NCBI RefSeq assembly: GCF_002000485.1 | Contig: NZ_MLAJ01000005.1 | Coordinates: 255,893 to 319,892 of the forward strand | DNA: 64,000 nucleotides | Origin: Rodentibacter ratti | GTDB taxonomy: Bacteria > Pseudomonadota > Gammaproteobacteria > Enterobacterales > Pasteurellaceae | Direction: 5' to 3' | Part shown: positions 1 through 10,172 of the stretch, piece by piece | How positions within the stretch are numbered: position 1 is the first letter of the stretch | Layout: every line of letters starts with the position of its first letter | Translations under genes and position numbers: made by a program | The notes under the pieces: generated by a model | Told to the model about the DNA's origin: nothing | What the model saw: only the letters and a program-made list of their open reading frames with translations | Database searches by the model: none

Positions 1-2047
1 CATTATTCTGATAATTAACTGGGAAACGAATGTCTAAATCTTCAATTTCACCATCAGGAAAGGAAAGTCCGGCATTGTAAAGGTGCACGTCCCCTTTCAT
101 CTTAATCCCTTTATGATCAATATTAAAATTGCTAGCCCCTTTAATATGCCCATTATGAATTAACCAGCCCCATTGTTGTGGAAAAAGGGATTGGAATACA
201 TTTGCCGATTGTTTTTGCCAACTGATTTTTCCTGTTAGTTTTTGATTTTTATAACGGGCTCGCAGATCGATCGGACCGAGTGTTCCCGCTTTTAAATCAC
301 CGGCGATATTAAAACGTTCGATACTTTCCCCATCAATACCGACACCAAAAACAGGCTGGGTAAAAGCGCCGCCGTAATCAAAGGCAATTCGTTCACTTTT
401 GATTTGTAACAAACCGCGAATATGAGATTTTTCATAATCCCAGCGTAAATGATCTTTTAATTCTAACGAGAGAGGCGACATAGTTATGCCGTTTGTTTGA
501 ATTTTATCGGAATGGGCGGTGAGTTGATTTAATTCAATATGATCCCCTTGCCAAAATCCGACACCTTGTAGTTTGACCGGAGTTTTTAAGGTATTCCAAT
601 AAGCGTTGCCTTGAATTGTCCAATCCCAGCGGTTATTGGCATTGCTTTCAGCATTTTGTAATCTCTGTTGTGGATCACGTAATTCAAAAACGGTTTTGAT
701 CCCGGCAATAAATTCATCAGCCAGTCCATTCAATTTCACATCAATAGCGGAAAATTGTGCTGTGAAACCTTTCAGGGTCGCTTGTAGCCGACCGTTTAAC
801 CCGTATTTACCAATTTGGATATGATCGAGTGGCAGACGGACGTGAATATTAGTGTCTTGCTGTTGATTATCCATTTTGAAAATGGAATCTTTGTTAAAAC
901 GAAGTAAAGGGTCATTAAATGAACCCCCGAGATGATAGGTTAAATTCGTGTGTGCAACCGTATTGTTATAGCGCAAATCACCGCGCGTTTTTAAATTAAA
1001 ATGGATCTGATCTTGTTTTTCTCCCCCGCCAATTTCGCCATTTTCACCGGAAATCACAATCTCACCTTTACCATACTCACCGAAGGTTTGCACGATGATG
1101 TTAGTATCAATCCCAAAGGGAAACCAACCTTTGGGCGGAGTACGTAAAGATAATCCCAAAAAGCCTTTAATAGGCTGATAACCGTCAAAGGTCCAATAAA
1201 ATGTTCCCCAAGAAATTTCCAGTCCGTTCTGAGTAAAAATAAAGGGTATGTCTAATAATGGTGATTTTCTGGTGAGATCTTGTGCTTTAATGACGCCATT
1301 TTCACCTTCCCAAGACAAGGTTGCCTCCCCGTGATTGACGGAAAAATGAGGGTTTTGCCAGCTGAGAGCGATCTCACCTTTTGGCTGAATTTGTAGAATT
1401 TCATCATTTAATTGAACATTAAAATGTGATTGATAAGATTGCTTTTCTTCCGGTTGATAATGAAGTGTTCCTTGCCAAATAAAGTGATTGTCTTGAGGGG
1501 AGAAGGTGGATTGATGATGTAATATTAATCCTTTGTCATTTTGGGCGGATAAATTCAGCTGAAATTGATCCCGGTTACGATTTACCGTTGCGGAAATATC
1601 GGCATTGAGAATGTCCTGAAAAACGGGCGGAACAAGATTGTTACCATTTGAAACTTGAAATTGCTTAATATTCATTTCAAAGGTCGGTATTGTCGCAAAA
1701 AGTGCGGTCAATTTTAGCGGTGTTTTATCGTGACTACTTGGCATGGTTTGAATACAGGCATAATCGATTATGGCATTTCCAACCGTTAAATGGGGTGAAA
1801 ACCAACCGCTAAGCTGAATATTATGGAGATCTGCCAACGTACATTTTGCTGAATTGACTTGCAAAATAGGGAGGGTTAATCCTTTCGTATTTATCGTCCA
1901 ATTATCGGCGAGTTGTACAGAATAATTCGGCGCAAGGAAATAGTTTACCACCCGTTCAATTTGTTTTGGTGCGATCCACCATGGTAAAGAAATTGTTCCG
2001 ATTAAAAGCATCAACGCCAACAAGGCACAACAGCGACCCTTTCGCAT
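1..2047 (-). CDS. ydbH: YdbH-like envelope protein (AsmA/TamB-type), 3' end outside the window
   Basis: An open frame reads leftward from an ATG at 2047 to the window edge without a stop, about 682 codons, so the C-terminus is missing. The start has a GAGGAA ribosome site just upstream. The N-terminus has a few basic residues and one hydrophobic segment (residues about 7-22), so the protein is probably anchored in the inner membrane with the rest in the periplasm. The body is rich in beta-type alternation, as in the YdbH/AsmA-like family, whose YdbH member works with TamB and YhdP in moving phospholipid to the outer membrane. It diverges from recB across about 135 bp. The family call rests on overall character and on the last visible block (about residues 665-682, motif RFPVNYQ), so it is moderate. 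Confidence 0.6.
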   Translation of the reverse strand, partial: MRKGRCCALLALMLLIGTISLPWWIAPKQIERVVNYFLAPNYSVQLADNWTINTKGLTLPILQVNSAKCTLADLHNIQLSGWFSPHLTVGNAIIDYACIQTMPSSHDKTPLKLTALFATIPTFEMNIKQFQVSNGNNLVPPVFQDILNADISATVNRNRDQFQLNLSAQNDKGLILHHQSTFSPQDNHFIWQGTLHYQPEEKQSYQSHFNVQLNDEILQIQPKGEIALSWQNPHFSVNHGEATLSWEGENGVIKAQDLTRKSPLLDIPFIFTQNGLEISWGTFYWTFDGYQPIKGFLGLSLRTPPKGWFPFGIDTNIIVQTFGEYGKGEIVISGENGEIGGGEKQDQIHFNLKTRGDLRYNNTVAHTNLTYHLGGSFNDPLLRFNKDSIFKMDNQQQDTNIHVRLPLDHIQIGKYGLNGRLQATLKGFTAQFSAIDVKLNGLADEFIAGIKTVFELRDPQQRLQNAESNANNRWDWTIQGNAYWNTLKTPVKLQGVGFWQGDHIELNQLTAHSDKIQTNGITMSPLSLELKDHLRWDYEKSHIRGLLQIKSERIAFDYGGAFTQPVFGVGIDGESIERFNIAGDLKAGTLGPIDLRARYKNQKLTGKISWQKQSANVFQSLFPQQWGWLIHNGHIKGASNFNIDHKGIKMKGDVHLYNAGLSFPDGEIEDLDIRFPVNYQNN

Positions 2048-2182
2048 ATTTCCTCAATTATCTTGTTTTTGTAACGGTTTATTGTAACGAAATAATTGCC
2101 GTTAAAAAATCACTTTAATGCATAGCCAAAGCAGCAATTCCCCCCTAAAATAGAGTCTATTGAATCCCTCATTTGCGAAACT

Positions 2183-5100
2183 ATGACAAAATCAACGCCG
2201 CTTAATCCAGTCGAATTACCTTTAAATCAAGTGAGTTTGATCGAAGCCTCCGCCGGAACAGGGAAAACTTATACCATTGGTTCTCTCTATCTTCGCCTCT
2301 TATTACAAGCTGGAGAAAAGAATTTTTCGCGCCCGTTAAATGTAGAAGAAATTTTGGTGGTCACTTTCACGGAGATGGCGACAGAAGAGTTAAAGCAAAA
2401 AATCCGTGAACGCATTACGGATGCCATTCAAAAATTATCTGCTTATGCGGAAACACAATCGGGTAGTGCTTTTAAAAATGATGAGTTTCTGACCGCACTT
2501 TCTCGGCATATTGAGGATATTCCCCTTGCCATTCAGCGATTAAAATTGGCAGAACAAAATATGGATCTTGCCGCTATTTTTACCATTCATGGTTTTTGTC
2601 GCCGAATGTTGATGCAATATGCCTTCCATTCCGGTGTGCATTTCAATTTGGAATTAATGAAAGACCAGTCGGATTTGCTCAAACAATTTACCAATGAGTT
2701 CTGGCGTGAGCATTTTTATCCCTTACCTTTTGAAATGGCGAATTTTATTGCACAAGAATTGAAATCGCCGGATGAGGTGTTGTCGATTTTAAAGGCGAGT
2801 TTAGGTAAAAATGTGGAACTCGAGTTCAGTAACCAACAAATTTTGCCTCCAAGTCTTGATAAATTTTTAGATCAAAACCTTAACGGATATTTTCAAGATG
2901 TGCAGGAATTGAAAATGTTTTGGTTACAAAATGTAGAGAATATTTCGGCAATCATTACTGAAGAAATTACAAGAGAGTACCCGAACGATACCTATCGATC
3001 TTTAAGTCGCAGTAGCTATAGTATAGAACGGCTTGCCGATTGGATAAAGCAAGTTAATATGTGGGCAAATAATTCAAGAGATTATAAAATTCATCCAACA
3101 TTAAAGGGATTTTTTCTTCAATCTTCTATCGCTCAAAAATACGAAAAACCGAGAAAAAACAGTAAAAATGAGAAAAAAGCCGCTAAACCTTTTTATGCGC
3201 CTATTTTTGTTGAATTAGAAAAACGGGTGAATGAATTAATTAAACCCGAATTACTTAGCAAACTTATTCTCTATTATTACCGCCAAGGTATCCAACAAAA
3301 ACTGCTTGAATATAAACGCAATCACCAAGAAAAATCTTTTGACGATTTATTGCGATTACTTTGCGAAGCCTTAAAAAATGAACAGGGCGATCAACTGGCA
3401 GAAATGATCCGCTTTCAATATCCTTTTGCGATGATCGATGAATTTCAGGATACGGATGCACAGCAGTATGGGATTTTCTCCAAAATTTACCGAGAAAATC
3501 AGGGGAATAATACCGGTTTTATTATGATTGGAGATCCTAAACAGGCGATTTATCGTTTCCGGGGGGCGGATATTTTTACCTATCTGAAAGCTGCAGGTCA
3601 GGCGGATCAACGTTTTAATTTAATGAAAAACTATCGTTCTGAACAACGGCTGGTGGAGGGCGTAAATCAATTATTCGATTTTCCTCAATCACCGTTTATT
3701 TATGACAGTATTGAATTTATGCCGGTTGGAGCAAGAACGGATCATCGCCAATTTTATTTGAAGGGCGAACAGGAACCGGCTTATCGCTTTTATTTGACGG
3801 AAGAAAAGGACGGAAAATTAGATAAAACGGCGCTGGCTCAAACTTGTGCGATTTCTATTCAACATTGGTTAAAAAGTGCGGCTGAAAATCAGACGATTTT
3901 TCAGGGCGATAAGGATAGCCAAGCCTTACAGGCTGCCAATATTGCTGTGTTGGTGCGTGATAGATATGAAGCCGCATCAGTGAAGACCGCATTACAGCAA
4001 CGGGGCATTGCTTCGGTGTTTCTTTCCGATCAAAGCAGCGTGTTTGATAGCCGGATTGCGAAGGAATTGGTGCTGGTTTTGAAAGCATGTTTGAATGTGG
4101 CGGAACGTCCTATTTTAAATGCCATAGCCACTGCACTTTTCGGTTTGACGGCAGCAGAAATTCACCAAATTCATCATAATGAACAGGATTGGCAAAGTTG
4201 GGCGGATAGCTTTGCACAATATCAGCAAACTTGGCAACGACAAGGGGTATTGCCTATGTTGCACCGGCTTTTACTTGAACAGGGTATTGCCGAGCGTTTA
4301 TTAAGTTTGGCGAGTGGTGAGCGTGACTTAACGGATTTTTTACACCTTGCCGAAATTTTACAACAAGCCTCCACCTTGAATAACAGTGAAGCTGCGTTAC
4401 TGAGCTGGTTTGAAAAACAAATTCAGGGAGAGGGCAGACAAGAAGCGCAAATTCGCTTGGAAAGCGAGCGTCAGTTAGTCAAAATTGTCACCATTCATAA
4501 ATCCAAAGGATTGGAATATGATTTAGTGTGGTTACCGTTTTTAGCCGTGCCAAGCCGTGATCCCAATCAATCTGCTCACATTAACCTCTACTATTCAAAG
4601 GATGACGATAAGGTTTTATGGGATATGGAAAATCTCCATTTAGATAAATTGACAGAAGAAACCTTTGCGGAAGAATTACGCTTGCTTTATGTGGCATTAA
4701 CCCGGGCGAAATACCAAATGGCATTTGCCTTGCCGGCAGAATTTGATAAAAAATGGAATCCGTTGCTGTATGTGCTTAGCCGTGGGGAAATTGGCAAAAA
4801 TTTAACGTTGTCACAAACCTATTCAACGCACTCACTCCTTAATGAGTTTAAAGCGAATGTAGCAGATGGAACGAGTGTCAGCATTGAACCGGCTGCACAA
4901 TTAATTGAATTGCCTCCTCTCGCTTTTTCTTCGTCACAAGATGTGCTTTGTGCGGCGAAATTTCAGGGGCATATTGAACAAAATTGGCATATCACCAGTT
5001 TTACCGGCATTGAACAAAAACATCGTTGGATGCACTACCTCAATGAAAGTGCGGTAAAAAAATCCGCTGTTTTTGATGAGGCAAAAGATTACGATAGTCA

Positions 5101-5851
5101 AGCGATACCACAAAATCCTTCGGAAATATTGACCGCACTTTCTCCTGAAGAAGAACAGATTATCACCGCACTTCCTCGGGGGACACAAGTAGGGACATTA
5201 CTCCATCGCTATTTAGAAAAAAATGATTTTACTACTCTGACTCATGAGGCTACCGTCGAAAAACTTTGTCAAGAATTACAGCTGGATGTGGAATTGATCC
5301 CCCTATTACAACAATGGTTCGAGAAAATCGTGCAAACGCCTTTATCGCAATCTCATGGGATCAAATTGATTGAGCTGGCAAAATCCGATTGTATCAAAGA
5401 GATGTCTTTTTATTTATCCATTCAGGAACATTTTGATGTGGAAGGCTTTAATCAGGCTTTGCAAGCCCATCATCATTTGCCAAGTGAAAGGCTACAATTT
5501 GAGGATATTCAAGGCATGATTCGTGGCACAATCGACTTGGTTTTTCGCCATCAAGGCAAATATTATTTGTTGGATTATAAATCGAATTTTCTGGGGGAAA
5601 CTTGGGCGGATTATGCACCTCAGTGCTTAGAAAAGGCGGTGTTACATCATCACTATGATTGGCAATATTTGCTTTATACCTTGGCATTACACCGTTATTT
5701 AAAAAGCGTGGATAGCTATTATGACTATGAACATGATTTTGGTGGCGTATTTTATCTTTTCTTAAGGGGGATGAATGGCGAGCCCCAATCAGGTGTGTTT
5801 TTTGATCGCCCAAGTGCACAGCTCATCAATGAATTAGAGGAGGTGTTTTAA
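2183..5851 (+). CDS. recB: RecBCD enzyme subunit RecB (3'-5' helicase and nuclease)
   Basis: RecB is the slow 3'-5' helicase and the only nuclease of RecBCD, which processes double-strand ends for RecA and degrades foreign linear DNA. The 1222 residues match the usual length (about 1180-1210). The Walker A loop is at residues 22-29 (ASAGTGKT, K28), and UvrD-type motifs follow (MIDEFQDTD, GDPKQAIYRFRGAD, IHKSKGLEYD, LLYVALTRAK). The C-terminal nuclease centre is intact: D1118 in GTIDLV, D1131 and K1133 in LLDYKSN. Its stop overlaps the recD start by one base (TAATG), so the two are translationally coupled. recC is not in the window, as in H. influenzae, where it lies elsewhere. Confidence 0.97.
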   Translation: MTKSTPLNPVELPLNQVSLIEASAGTGKTYTIGSLYLRLLLQAGEKNFSRPLNVEEILVVTFTEMATEELKQKIRERITDAIQKLSAYAETQSGSAFKNDEFLTALSRHIEDIPLAIQRLKLAEQNMDLAAIFTIHGFCRRMLMQYAFHSGVHFNLELMKDQSDLLKQFTNEFWREHFYPLPFEMANFIAQELKSPDEVLSILKASLGKNVELEFSNQQILPPSLDKFLDQNLNGYFQDVQELKMFWLQNVENISAIITEEITREYPNDTYRSLSRSSYSIERLADWIKQVNMWANNSRDYKIHPTLKGFFLQSSIAQKYEKPRKNSKNEKKAAKPFYAPIFVELEKRVNELIKPELLSKLILYYYRQGIQQKLLEYKRNHQEKSFDDLLRLLCEALKNEQGDQLAEMIRFQYPFAMIDEFQDTDAQQYGIFSKIYRENQGNNTGFIMIGDPKQAIYRFRGADIFTYLKAAGQADQRFNLMKNYRSEQRLVEGVNQLFDFPQSPFIYDSIEFMPVGARTDHRQFYLKGEQEPAYRFYLTEEKDGKLDKTALAQTCAISIQHWLKSAAENQTIFQGDKDSQALQAANIAVLVRDRYEAASVKTALQQRGIASVFLSDQSSVFDSRIAKELVLVLKACLNVAERPILNAIATALFGLTAAEIHQIHHNEQDWQSWADSFAQYQQTWQRQGVLPMLHRLLLEQGIAERLLSLASGERDLTDFLHLAEILQQASTLNNSEAALLSWFEKQIQGEGRQEAQIRLESERQLVKIVTIHKSKGLEYDLVWLPFLAVPSRDPNQSAHINLYYSKDDDKVLWDMENLHLDKLTEETFAEELRLLYVALTRAKYQMAFALPAEFDKKWNPLLYVLSRGEIGKNLTLSQTYSTHSLLNEFKANVADGTSVSIEPAAQLIELPPLAFSSSQDVLCAAKFQGHIEQNWHITSFTGIEQKHRWMHYLNESAVKKSAVFDEAKDYDSQAIPQNPSEILTALSPEEEQIITALPRGTQVGTLLHRYLEKNDFTTLTHEATVEKLCQELQLDVELIPLLQQWFEKIVQTPLSQSHGIKLIELAKSDCIKEMSFYLSIQEHFDVEGFNQALQAHHHLPSERLQFEDIQGMIRGTIDLVFRHQGKYYLLDYKSNFLGETWADYAPQCLEKAVLHHHYDWQYLLYTLALHRYLKSVDSYYDYEHDFGGVFYLFLRGMNGEPQSGVFFDRPSAQLINELEEVF

Positions 5852-7791
5852 TGCTAAGGCTTTTACAATCATTGAATGAGCAAAACATTATCAGTTTAGG
5901 CGATTATTATTTTGCAAAATTGATCGCAGATAAACAGGCGGAAGATCTTCCTGAATCCACTAAAAATTTAGCGGTTTTACTGGCGGCACTTTGTAGTTGG
6001 CACTATGCTCAGGGGAACACCTGCGTTGAATTAGATAAGCCATTGGCGCGAAATTTATTTGGTTTGGGCTATCGTGCCACCGAGCAGGATTATTTAACTG
6101 AAATTCAACAAAAAATAGACTTTTTACCGGTGGCGCAATGGCAATCTCATTTGCAAGGGCATTCCGCCTTTACACAAGAGCCGATTTCACATATCGCCCC
6201 CTTGGTTTTTCAATTTAATGCCCTGTATTTTTATCGTATCTGGCAAGATGAATACCGTGTGGCACAATATATTAAAAACACCTTAAAAAATCACCGCACT
6301 TTGGCTTTTTCTCCTGATGAAATTCGAGAAAAATTAGCCCTGTATTTTCCTCAAAAATCGACAGAGATTGATTGGCAAAAAGTGGCGGTGGCAACGGCGA
6401 TTAAAAGTCCATTTACGGCGATTACCGGCGGACCGGGCACAGGAAAAACTACCACGGTGACAAGGCTATTATTGGTCTTGCAAGAATTATACCAACATCA
6501 ATTACACATTAAACTCGTGGCGCCGACGGGCAAAGCCGCCTCAAGGTTGGAAGAATCCCTCCAAAATGCTTTAGGATTTTTACAACAATCCATGGGATTA
6601 TCCGAAGCATTGCTACAATCTATTCCGCAAAAAGCCGAAACCTTACACCGTTTGCTGGGGGTGAATGCCTTTAATGATCGTTGTCATCACAATGAAAGAA
6701 ATCCATTACAGCTTGATGTTTTGGTGGTGGATGAAACCTCAATGATCGATCTCCCTCTAATGGCAAAATTAATCAATGCCCTCAAACCGGAAACCCGTTT
6801 GATTTTATTGGGCGATCAAGCACAGCTTGCTTCTGTGGAAGCAGGAGCGGTGCTAGGCGAACTGGCACAATGGGGAGAAGAACCTTATAGCGAAGAACAA
6901 GCGAATTATTTACGCCAAACCACAGGGTATAGTGTGCCGAGTGTAGCGCTTGCCAATCCGATGCGTGATAGTTTGTGTCACCTCACCTTCAGTCGCCGCT
7001 TTGATAAAAATTCCGGCATTGGTAAACTTGCCGAGCAAATCCAACGTGGCAATGGGGAAGAAAGCCTTAAGCTATTTTCATCTTTTCCTCAGGAATTATA
7101 TTTTAATCCGTTTAATGCCGAACAAACTGAAGCCGATTGGGTACAACAAGTGGTACAAAGTGCGGTTGAAAATTATCGCCTTTATTTAATGGAATTGCGG
7201 GAATTACAAAGGCAGGGCGTGGATTTCAATCAATTGAATGAAGAAGGCAAAACCTATGCAGAGGCGATTCAAGCCCGTTTTAATTCAATCCGATTTTTGA
7301 CCGCACTTCGTAATAGTCCACTGGGTGTGGAAAACCTGAATAAAGAAATCGCGTTAGCATTGCGGCGGGAGCATTTGCTTTGGTTTAGAAATGAGCAAGA
7401 TTGGTACCTTGGTAAGCCAATCATGATTACAGAAAATGATCATAATGTGCGTTTATACAATGGGGATATTGGCTTGTGTTTGGCAAATGGCAAAGTGTGG
7501 TTTGGTAATCGTGAGGTGCTAACCAGCCGTATTCCCGCCCATGAACCGGCATTTATTATGACGATTCATAAATCGCAAGGATCGGAATTTGATCACACCT
7601 TAATGGTATTACCGACAGAGCCTAACCCGATACTTTCCCGTGAATTGGTGTTTACCGGTGTGACCCGAGCGAAAAAATCACTCAGTGTTTTTGCCGATGA
7701 GAAAATCTGGAAAATGGCAGTACGCCAAACAGTAAAACGGCAGAGTGGGTTAGGCAAATTATTAGAAAATTTCACTCAAACAGGAGACTAA
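5851..7791 (+). CDS. recD: RecBCD enzyme subunit RecD (5'-3' helicase)
   Basis: RecD is the fast 5'-3' motor of RecBCD and controls the response to Chi. The 646 residues have a RecD N-terminal region and a superfamily 1B helicase core: Walker A at residues 193-200 (GGPGTGKT, K199), Walker B in VDETSMIDLPLM, motif III in LLGDQAQLASVEAGAVLGEL, and the late motif TIHKSQGSEFDHTL. The length is close to E. coli RecD (608), with a somewhat longer middle. It starts inside the recB stop (TAATG) and ends one base before grxB, so recB-recD-grxB read as one operon. Confidence 0.97.
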   Translation: MLRLLQSLNEQNIISLGDYYFAKLIADKQAEDLPESTKNLAVLLAALCSWHYAQGNTCVELDKPLARNLFGLGYRATEQDYLTEIQQKIDFLPVAQWQSHLQGHSAFTQEPISHIAPLVFQFNALYFYRIWQDEYRVAQYIKNTLKNHRTLAFSPDEIREKLALYFPQKSTEIDWQKVAVATAIKSPFTAITGGPGTGKTTTVTRLLLVLQELYQHQLHIKLVAPTGKAASRLEESLQNALGFLQQSMGLSEALLQSIPQKAETLHRLLGVNAFNDRCHHNERNPLQLDVLVVDETSMIDLPLMAKLINALKPETRLILLGDQAQLASVEAGAVLGELAQWGEEPYSEEQANYLRQTTGYSVPSVALANPMRDSLCHLTFSRRFDKNSGIGKLAEQIQRGNGEESLKLFSSFPQELYFNPFNAEQTEADWVQQVVQSAVENYRLYLMELRELQRQGVDFNQLNEEGKTYAEAIQARFNSIRFLTALRNSPLGVENLNKEIALALRREHLLWFRNEQDWYLGKPIMITENDHNVRLYNGDIGLCLANGKVWFGNREVLTSRIPAHEPAFIMTIHKSQGSEFDHTLMVLPTEPNPILSRELVFTGVTRAKKSLSVFADEKIWKMAVRQTVKRQSGLGKLLENFTQTGD

Positions 7792-7792
7792 T

Positions 7793-8440
7793 ATGAAATT
7801 ATATGCTTATGATCATTGTCCGTTTTGTGTGCGTGCAAGAATGATCTTTGGGTTAAAAAATCTGCCTTTTGAATTAGTGATGTTAGGCAATGATGATGAA
7901 AAGACACCGATCGGTTTAGTGGGGAAAAAAGTCGTCCCGATTTTGGTTAAAGAAGATGGCACGGCAATGCCGGAAAGTTTGGATATTGTCCGTTATGTGG
8001 ACGAGCATTTCGGTGAAAAAATACTTTCTGAGCAACTTCGTCCTGAAGTTGAGGAATGGGTAAAAACGGTTGGCCGTTATTATAATCACTTGCTTATTCC
8101 ACGTTTTGTAAAAATGGATTTGGCGGAATTTAAAAGCCAAAGTGCGGTGGATTATTTCACTAAAAAGAAAACCGAATCCATCGGGGATTTTCAGCAGAAT
8201 TTAGATGAAACGGCAAATTACCTTGTTCGATTACATCAAGATCTTGAAAATCTTGTACCGTTGATTCAATCAGATCTCGCATTGAATGGTAAGCTTTCTT
8301 TGGAAGATATTATTGTTTTCCCAATGTTACGTAATTTAACGTGTGTACGTGATATTCAATTCCCACCGGAAGTGGCGGCATATTTAGAGAAAATGTCTGA
8401 ACAAAGTGGTGTGAATTTGTATTTTGATAAGGCGATTTAA
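7793..8440 (+). CDS. grxB: Glutaredoxin 2 (GrxB type)
   Basis: This is a GST-like glutaredoxin of 215 residues, the same size as E. coli Grx2. The redox motif CPFC is at residues 9-12, with the usual KLYxYDHCPFC beginning. The N-terminal thioredoxin fold carries the family motif KVVPIL and PESLDIV (glutathione contacts), and an all-helical C-terminal domain follows. It reduces mixed disulphides with glutathione in the cytoplasm. It starts one base after the recD stop with a good AGGAGA site, so it is probably co-transcribed with recBD. A bidirectional terminator at 8451-8468 closes the operon. Confidence 0.93.
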   Translation: MKLYAYDHCPFCVRARMIFGLKNLPFELVMLGNDDEKTPIGLVGKKVVPILVKEDGTAMPESLDIVRYVDEHFGEKILSEQLRPEVEEWVKTVGRYYNHLLIPRFVKMDLAEFKSQSAVDYFTKKKTESIGDFQQNLDETANYLVRLHQDLENLVPLIQSDLALNGKLSLEDIIVFPMLRNLTCVRDIQFPPEVAAYLEKMSEQSGVNLYFDKAI

Positions 8441-8444
8441 ACAC

Positions 8445-8474
8445 AAAAAAACCTGCCGATTGGCAGGTTTTTTT
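8445..8474. terminator. Bidirectional intrinsic terminator between grxB and dps
   Basis: A perfect 7-bp stem ACCTGCC/GGCAGGT (8451-8457 and 8462-8468) with a GATT loop is flanked by an A-run on the left and a T-run on the right. It can therefore end transcription of both convergent genes. Confidence 0.9.
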
Positions 8475-8485
8475 ATCATCTTTCA

Positions 8486-8974
8486 TTATGCATGGCAACT
8501 TTGGCAAGCTGCTGAGGCTTGGAACATCCATACTAATTTTTCTTGCTCTTTGATGTAGTCGCTCATTTGAGAAGCCGTACCTTCATCATCGGCATCGCCT
8601 GCAAGGGCAAGAATTTCACGTTGTTGCTCAAGTAATACTTTTAAACCGGATAATGTACCGGATAAACATTCTTGTGCACCGCTTACGGCGATATCTTCTT
8701 GAATACGAGAAACTTTTAAATATTGGCTGTAAGCGTTGTTTGGGGTATGGCCTAAGGTGAGGATACGCTCTGCAAGTTCATCGATTTTAGTGATTAAATC
8801 CGTATAAATTTCCTCAAATTTTGCATGTAATTCAAAGAAGTTTACCCCTTTAATATTCCAGTGATAACCACGCACATTGGTGTAGAAAATTTGGTAACTG
8901 GCGAGTAAATCGTTTAATTTGTTTGCCAATTCCGCGGATTGTTCTTTATCTAAGCCGATAGATGTTTTTGACAT
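8486..8974 (-). CDS. dps: Dps, DNA-protecting ferritin-like protein
   Basis: This dodecameric mini-ferritin oxidises and stores iron with peroxide and protects DNA under oxidative stress. The 162 residues fit the family. The inter-subunit ferroxidase ligands are visible as H38 (GYHWNIKG), H50 and E54 (ELHAKFEEIY). The N-terminal tail is short and has few lysines, so direct DNA binding may be weak. The start has an AAGGAG site. A TATAAT-like -10 lies about 70 bp upstream, and a possible OxyR site lies further out (9079-9104). Confidence 0.93.
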   Translation of the reverse strand: MSKTSIGLDKEQSAELANKLNDLLASYQIFYTNVRGYHWNIKGVNFFELHAKFEEIYTDLITKIDELAERILTLGHTPNNAYSQYLKVSRIQEDIAVSGAQECLSGTLSGLKVLLEQQREILALAGDADDEGTASQMSDYIKEQEKLVWMFQASAACQSCHA

Positions 8975-9040
8975 GATGTTCTCCTTTACATTGTTGGTGA
9001 GTTTTTAGAGACAGAAGCTATTTGGCTTCAAGTATGCTTA

Positions 9041-9104
9041 TTATACATAATAAAAGTAGGGAATAAAGCCACTTTATTAGATAGAATTGATAGATTATTT
9101 GTAT
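9041..9104 (-). promoter_or_regulatory. dps promoter region with a possible OxyR site
   Basis: Read on the minus strand, a TATAAT hexamer lies in TATGTATAATAAG upstream of dps. Further upstream, quarter sites spaced by 7 bases read ATAC-N7-CTAT-N7-ATCT. This is a partial fit to the OxyR pattern ATAG-N7-CTAT-N7-ATAG-N7-CTAT. OxyR control of dps is known in Haemophilus and enterics; the site itself is a weak match and only a suggestion. Confidence 0.35.
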
Positions 9105-9165
9105 CGAAATTAAATTCTTTTAAAAGATTTAACGATTGATTAAAAAATATCTGCATAGACTAACT

Positions 9166-9181
9166 TGTGATCTTTTTCACA
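9166..9181 (+). promoter_or_regulatory. cAMP-CRP binding site upstream of cdd
   Basis: The sequence TGTGATCTTTTTCACA is a perfect match to both CRP half-sites (TGTGA-N6-TCACA). A TACAAT -10 at 9221-9226 puts the start near 9233-9235, so the site is centred near -60 to -61.5, the classic class I position. E. coli cdd is also CRP controlled. Confidence 0.85.
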
Positions 9182-9266
9182 GATTTTATAAATAGTCGAT
9201 TGATGAGTTTAGTTTTGATCTACAATAAGTGCGGTTAAATTTTTAGATATTTTTTAAGGAAAACAA

Positions 9267-10145
9267 ATGCAAGAATTAATCAGAAATACATTGCCACAGA
9301 ATGTGCCATTGAATCAGGCTATTGTCCAAGAATTGGAAGCAGGGAATTGGGCCGGCTTTTTGAGCGCTCAACAAGTGGAAGAGCTTTGTTCGGATTTTAC
9401 ATTAACTCCCGTACAATTAGCCATACATCTACTTCCTATCGCCGCTTGTTATAGTCATACCGCCGTTTCCCATTTTAATGTCGGTGCGGTGGCCATTGGC
9501 CAAAACGGTGATTTCTATTTTGGGGCGAACCAAGAATTTGCAAATGTAGAAATTCAGCAAACCATTCATGCGGAACAAAGTGCGATTAGCCACGCATGGT
9601 TGCGGGGTGAAAGTCAGATTGCCCATGTGGTGGTGAATTACACGCCTTGTGGACATTGCCGTCAATTTATGAATGAATTACAAGGCGCTGAAGAATTGCA
9701 GATTCATCTTCCCCATCGTTTAAATAGTCTATTACATTATTATTTACCGGATTCTTTTGGGCCAAAAGATCTTGATATTACAGTGCATTTATTGGCAAAA
9801 GAAGCACATCATTTGGTTGCCAATCATTCTGATGAGTTGATTAATCAAGGGATTTTAGCGGCGAACCAATCCCATTGCCCTTATTCCGAAAGCCCACACG
9901 GCATAGCGATGTTGTTTAAAAATGGGGAAGTTATTACCGGACGATATGCGGAAAATGCCGCCTTTAATCCAAGTTTACCGGCATTACAAACCGCATTGAA
10001 TTTTGCCTATTTGAATGACAAAAAATTAACGGATATTGAGCGGATAGTGATGGTGGAAAAACCGCTAAAATTGAGCCATAAATCAATGACAGAGCAACTT
10101 TTACGGGCATTAAATCTACCCGTTTTAGAATATGTAAAACTATAA
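9267..10145 (+). CDS. cdd: Cytidine deaminase, long (E. coli-type) form
   Basis: This enzyme deaminates cytidine and deoxycytidine to (deoxy)uridine in pyrimidine salvage. At 292 residues it has the two-domain E. coli architecture (294), with a catalytic N-terminal half and a degenerate C-terminal half. The zinc site is intact: H101-A-E103 (HAEQSA) and the two cysteines of [11 protein letters not shown]. The start follows an AAGGA site. The gene stands alone behind a CRP site at 9166-9181, so it is expected to rise when preferred sugars are absent. Confidence 0.95.
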   Translation: MQELIRNTLPQNVPLNQAIVQELEAGNWAGFLSAQQVEELCSDFTLTPVQLAIHLLPIAACYSHTAVSHFNVGAVAIGQNGDFYFGANQEFANVEIQQTIHAEQSAISHAWLRGESQIAHVVVNYTPCGHCRQFMNELQGAEELQIHLPHRLNSLLHYYLPDSFGPKDLDITVHLLAKEAHHLVANHSDELINQGILAANQSHCPYSESPHGIAMLFKNGEVITGRYAENAAFNPSLPALQTALNFAYLNDKKLTDIERIVMVEKPLKLSHKSMTEQLLRALNLPVLEYVKL

Positions 10146-10151
10146 AAAGCA

Positions 10152-10169
10152 GGGCAGAGAAATCTGCCC
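10152..10169. terminator. Terminator between convergent cdd and ureD
   Basis: A 7-bp stem GGGCAGA/TCTGCCC with a 4-base loop is followed by CTTTTATT on the plus strand and preceded by TATAAAAAGC, so it can serve both genes. Confidence 0.85.
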
Positions 10170-10172
10170 CTT

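Noticed and set aside
636..824. Short plus-strand frame opposite the YdbH-like gene
   Set aside because: It lies inside a long minus-strand gene, has no ribosome site and no recognisable product.
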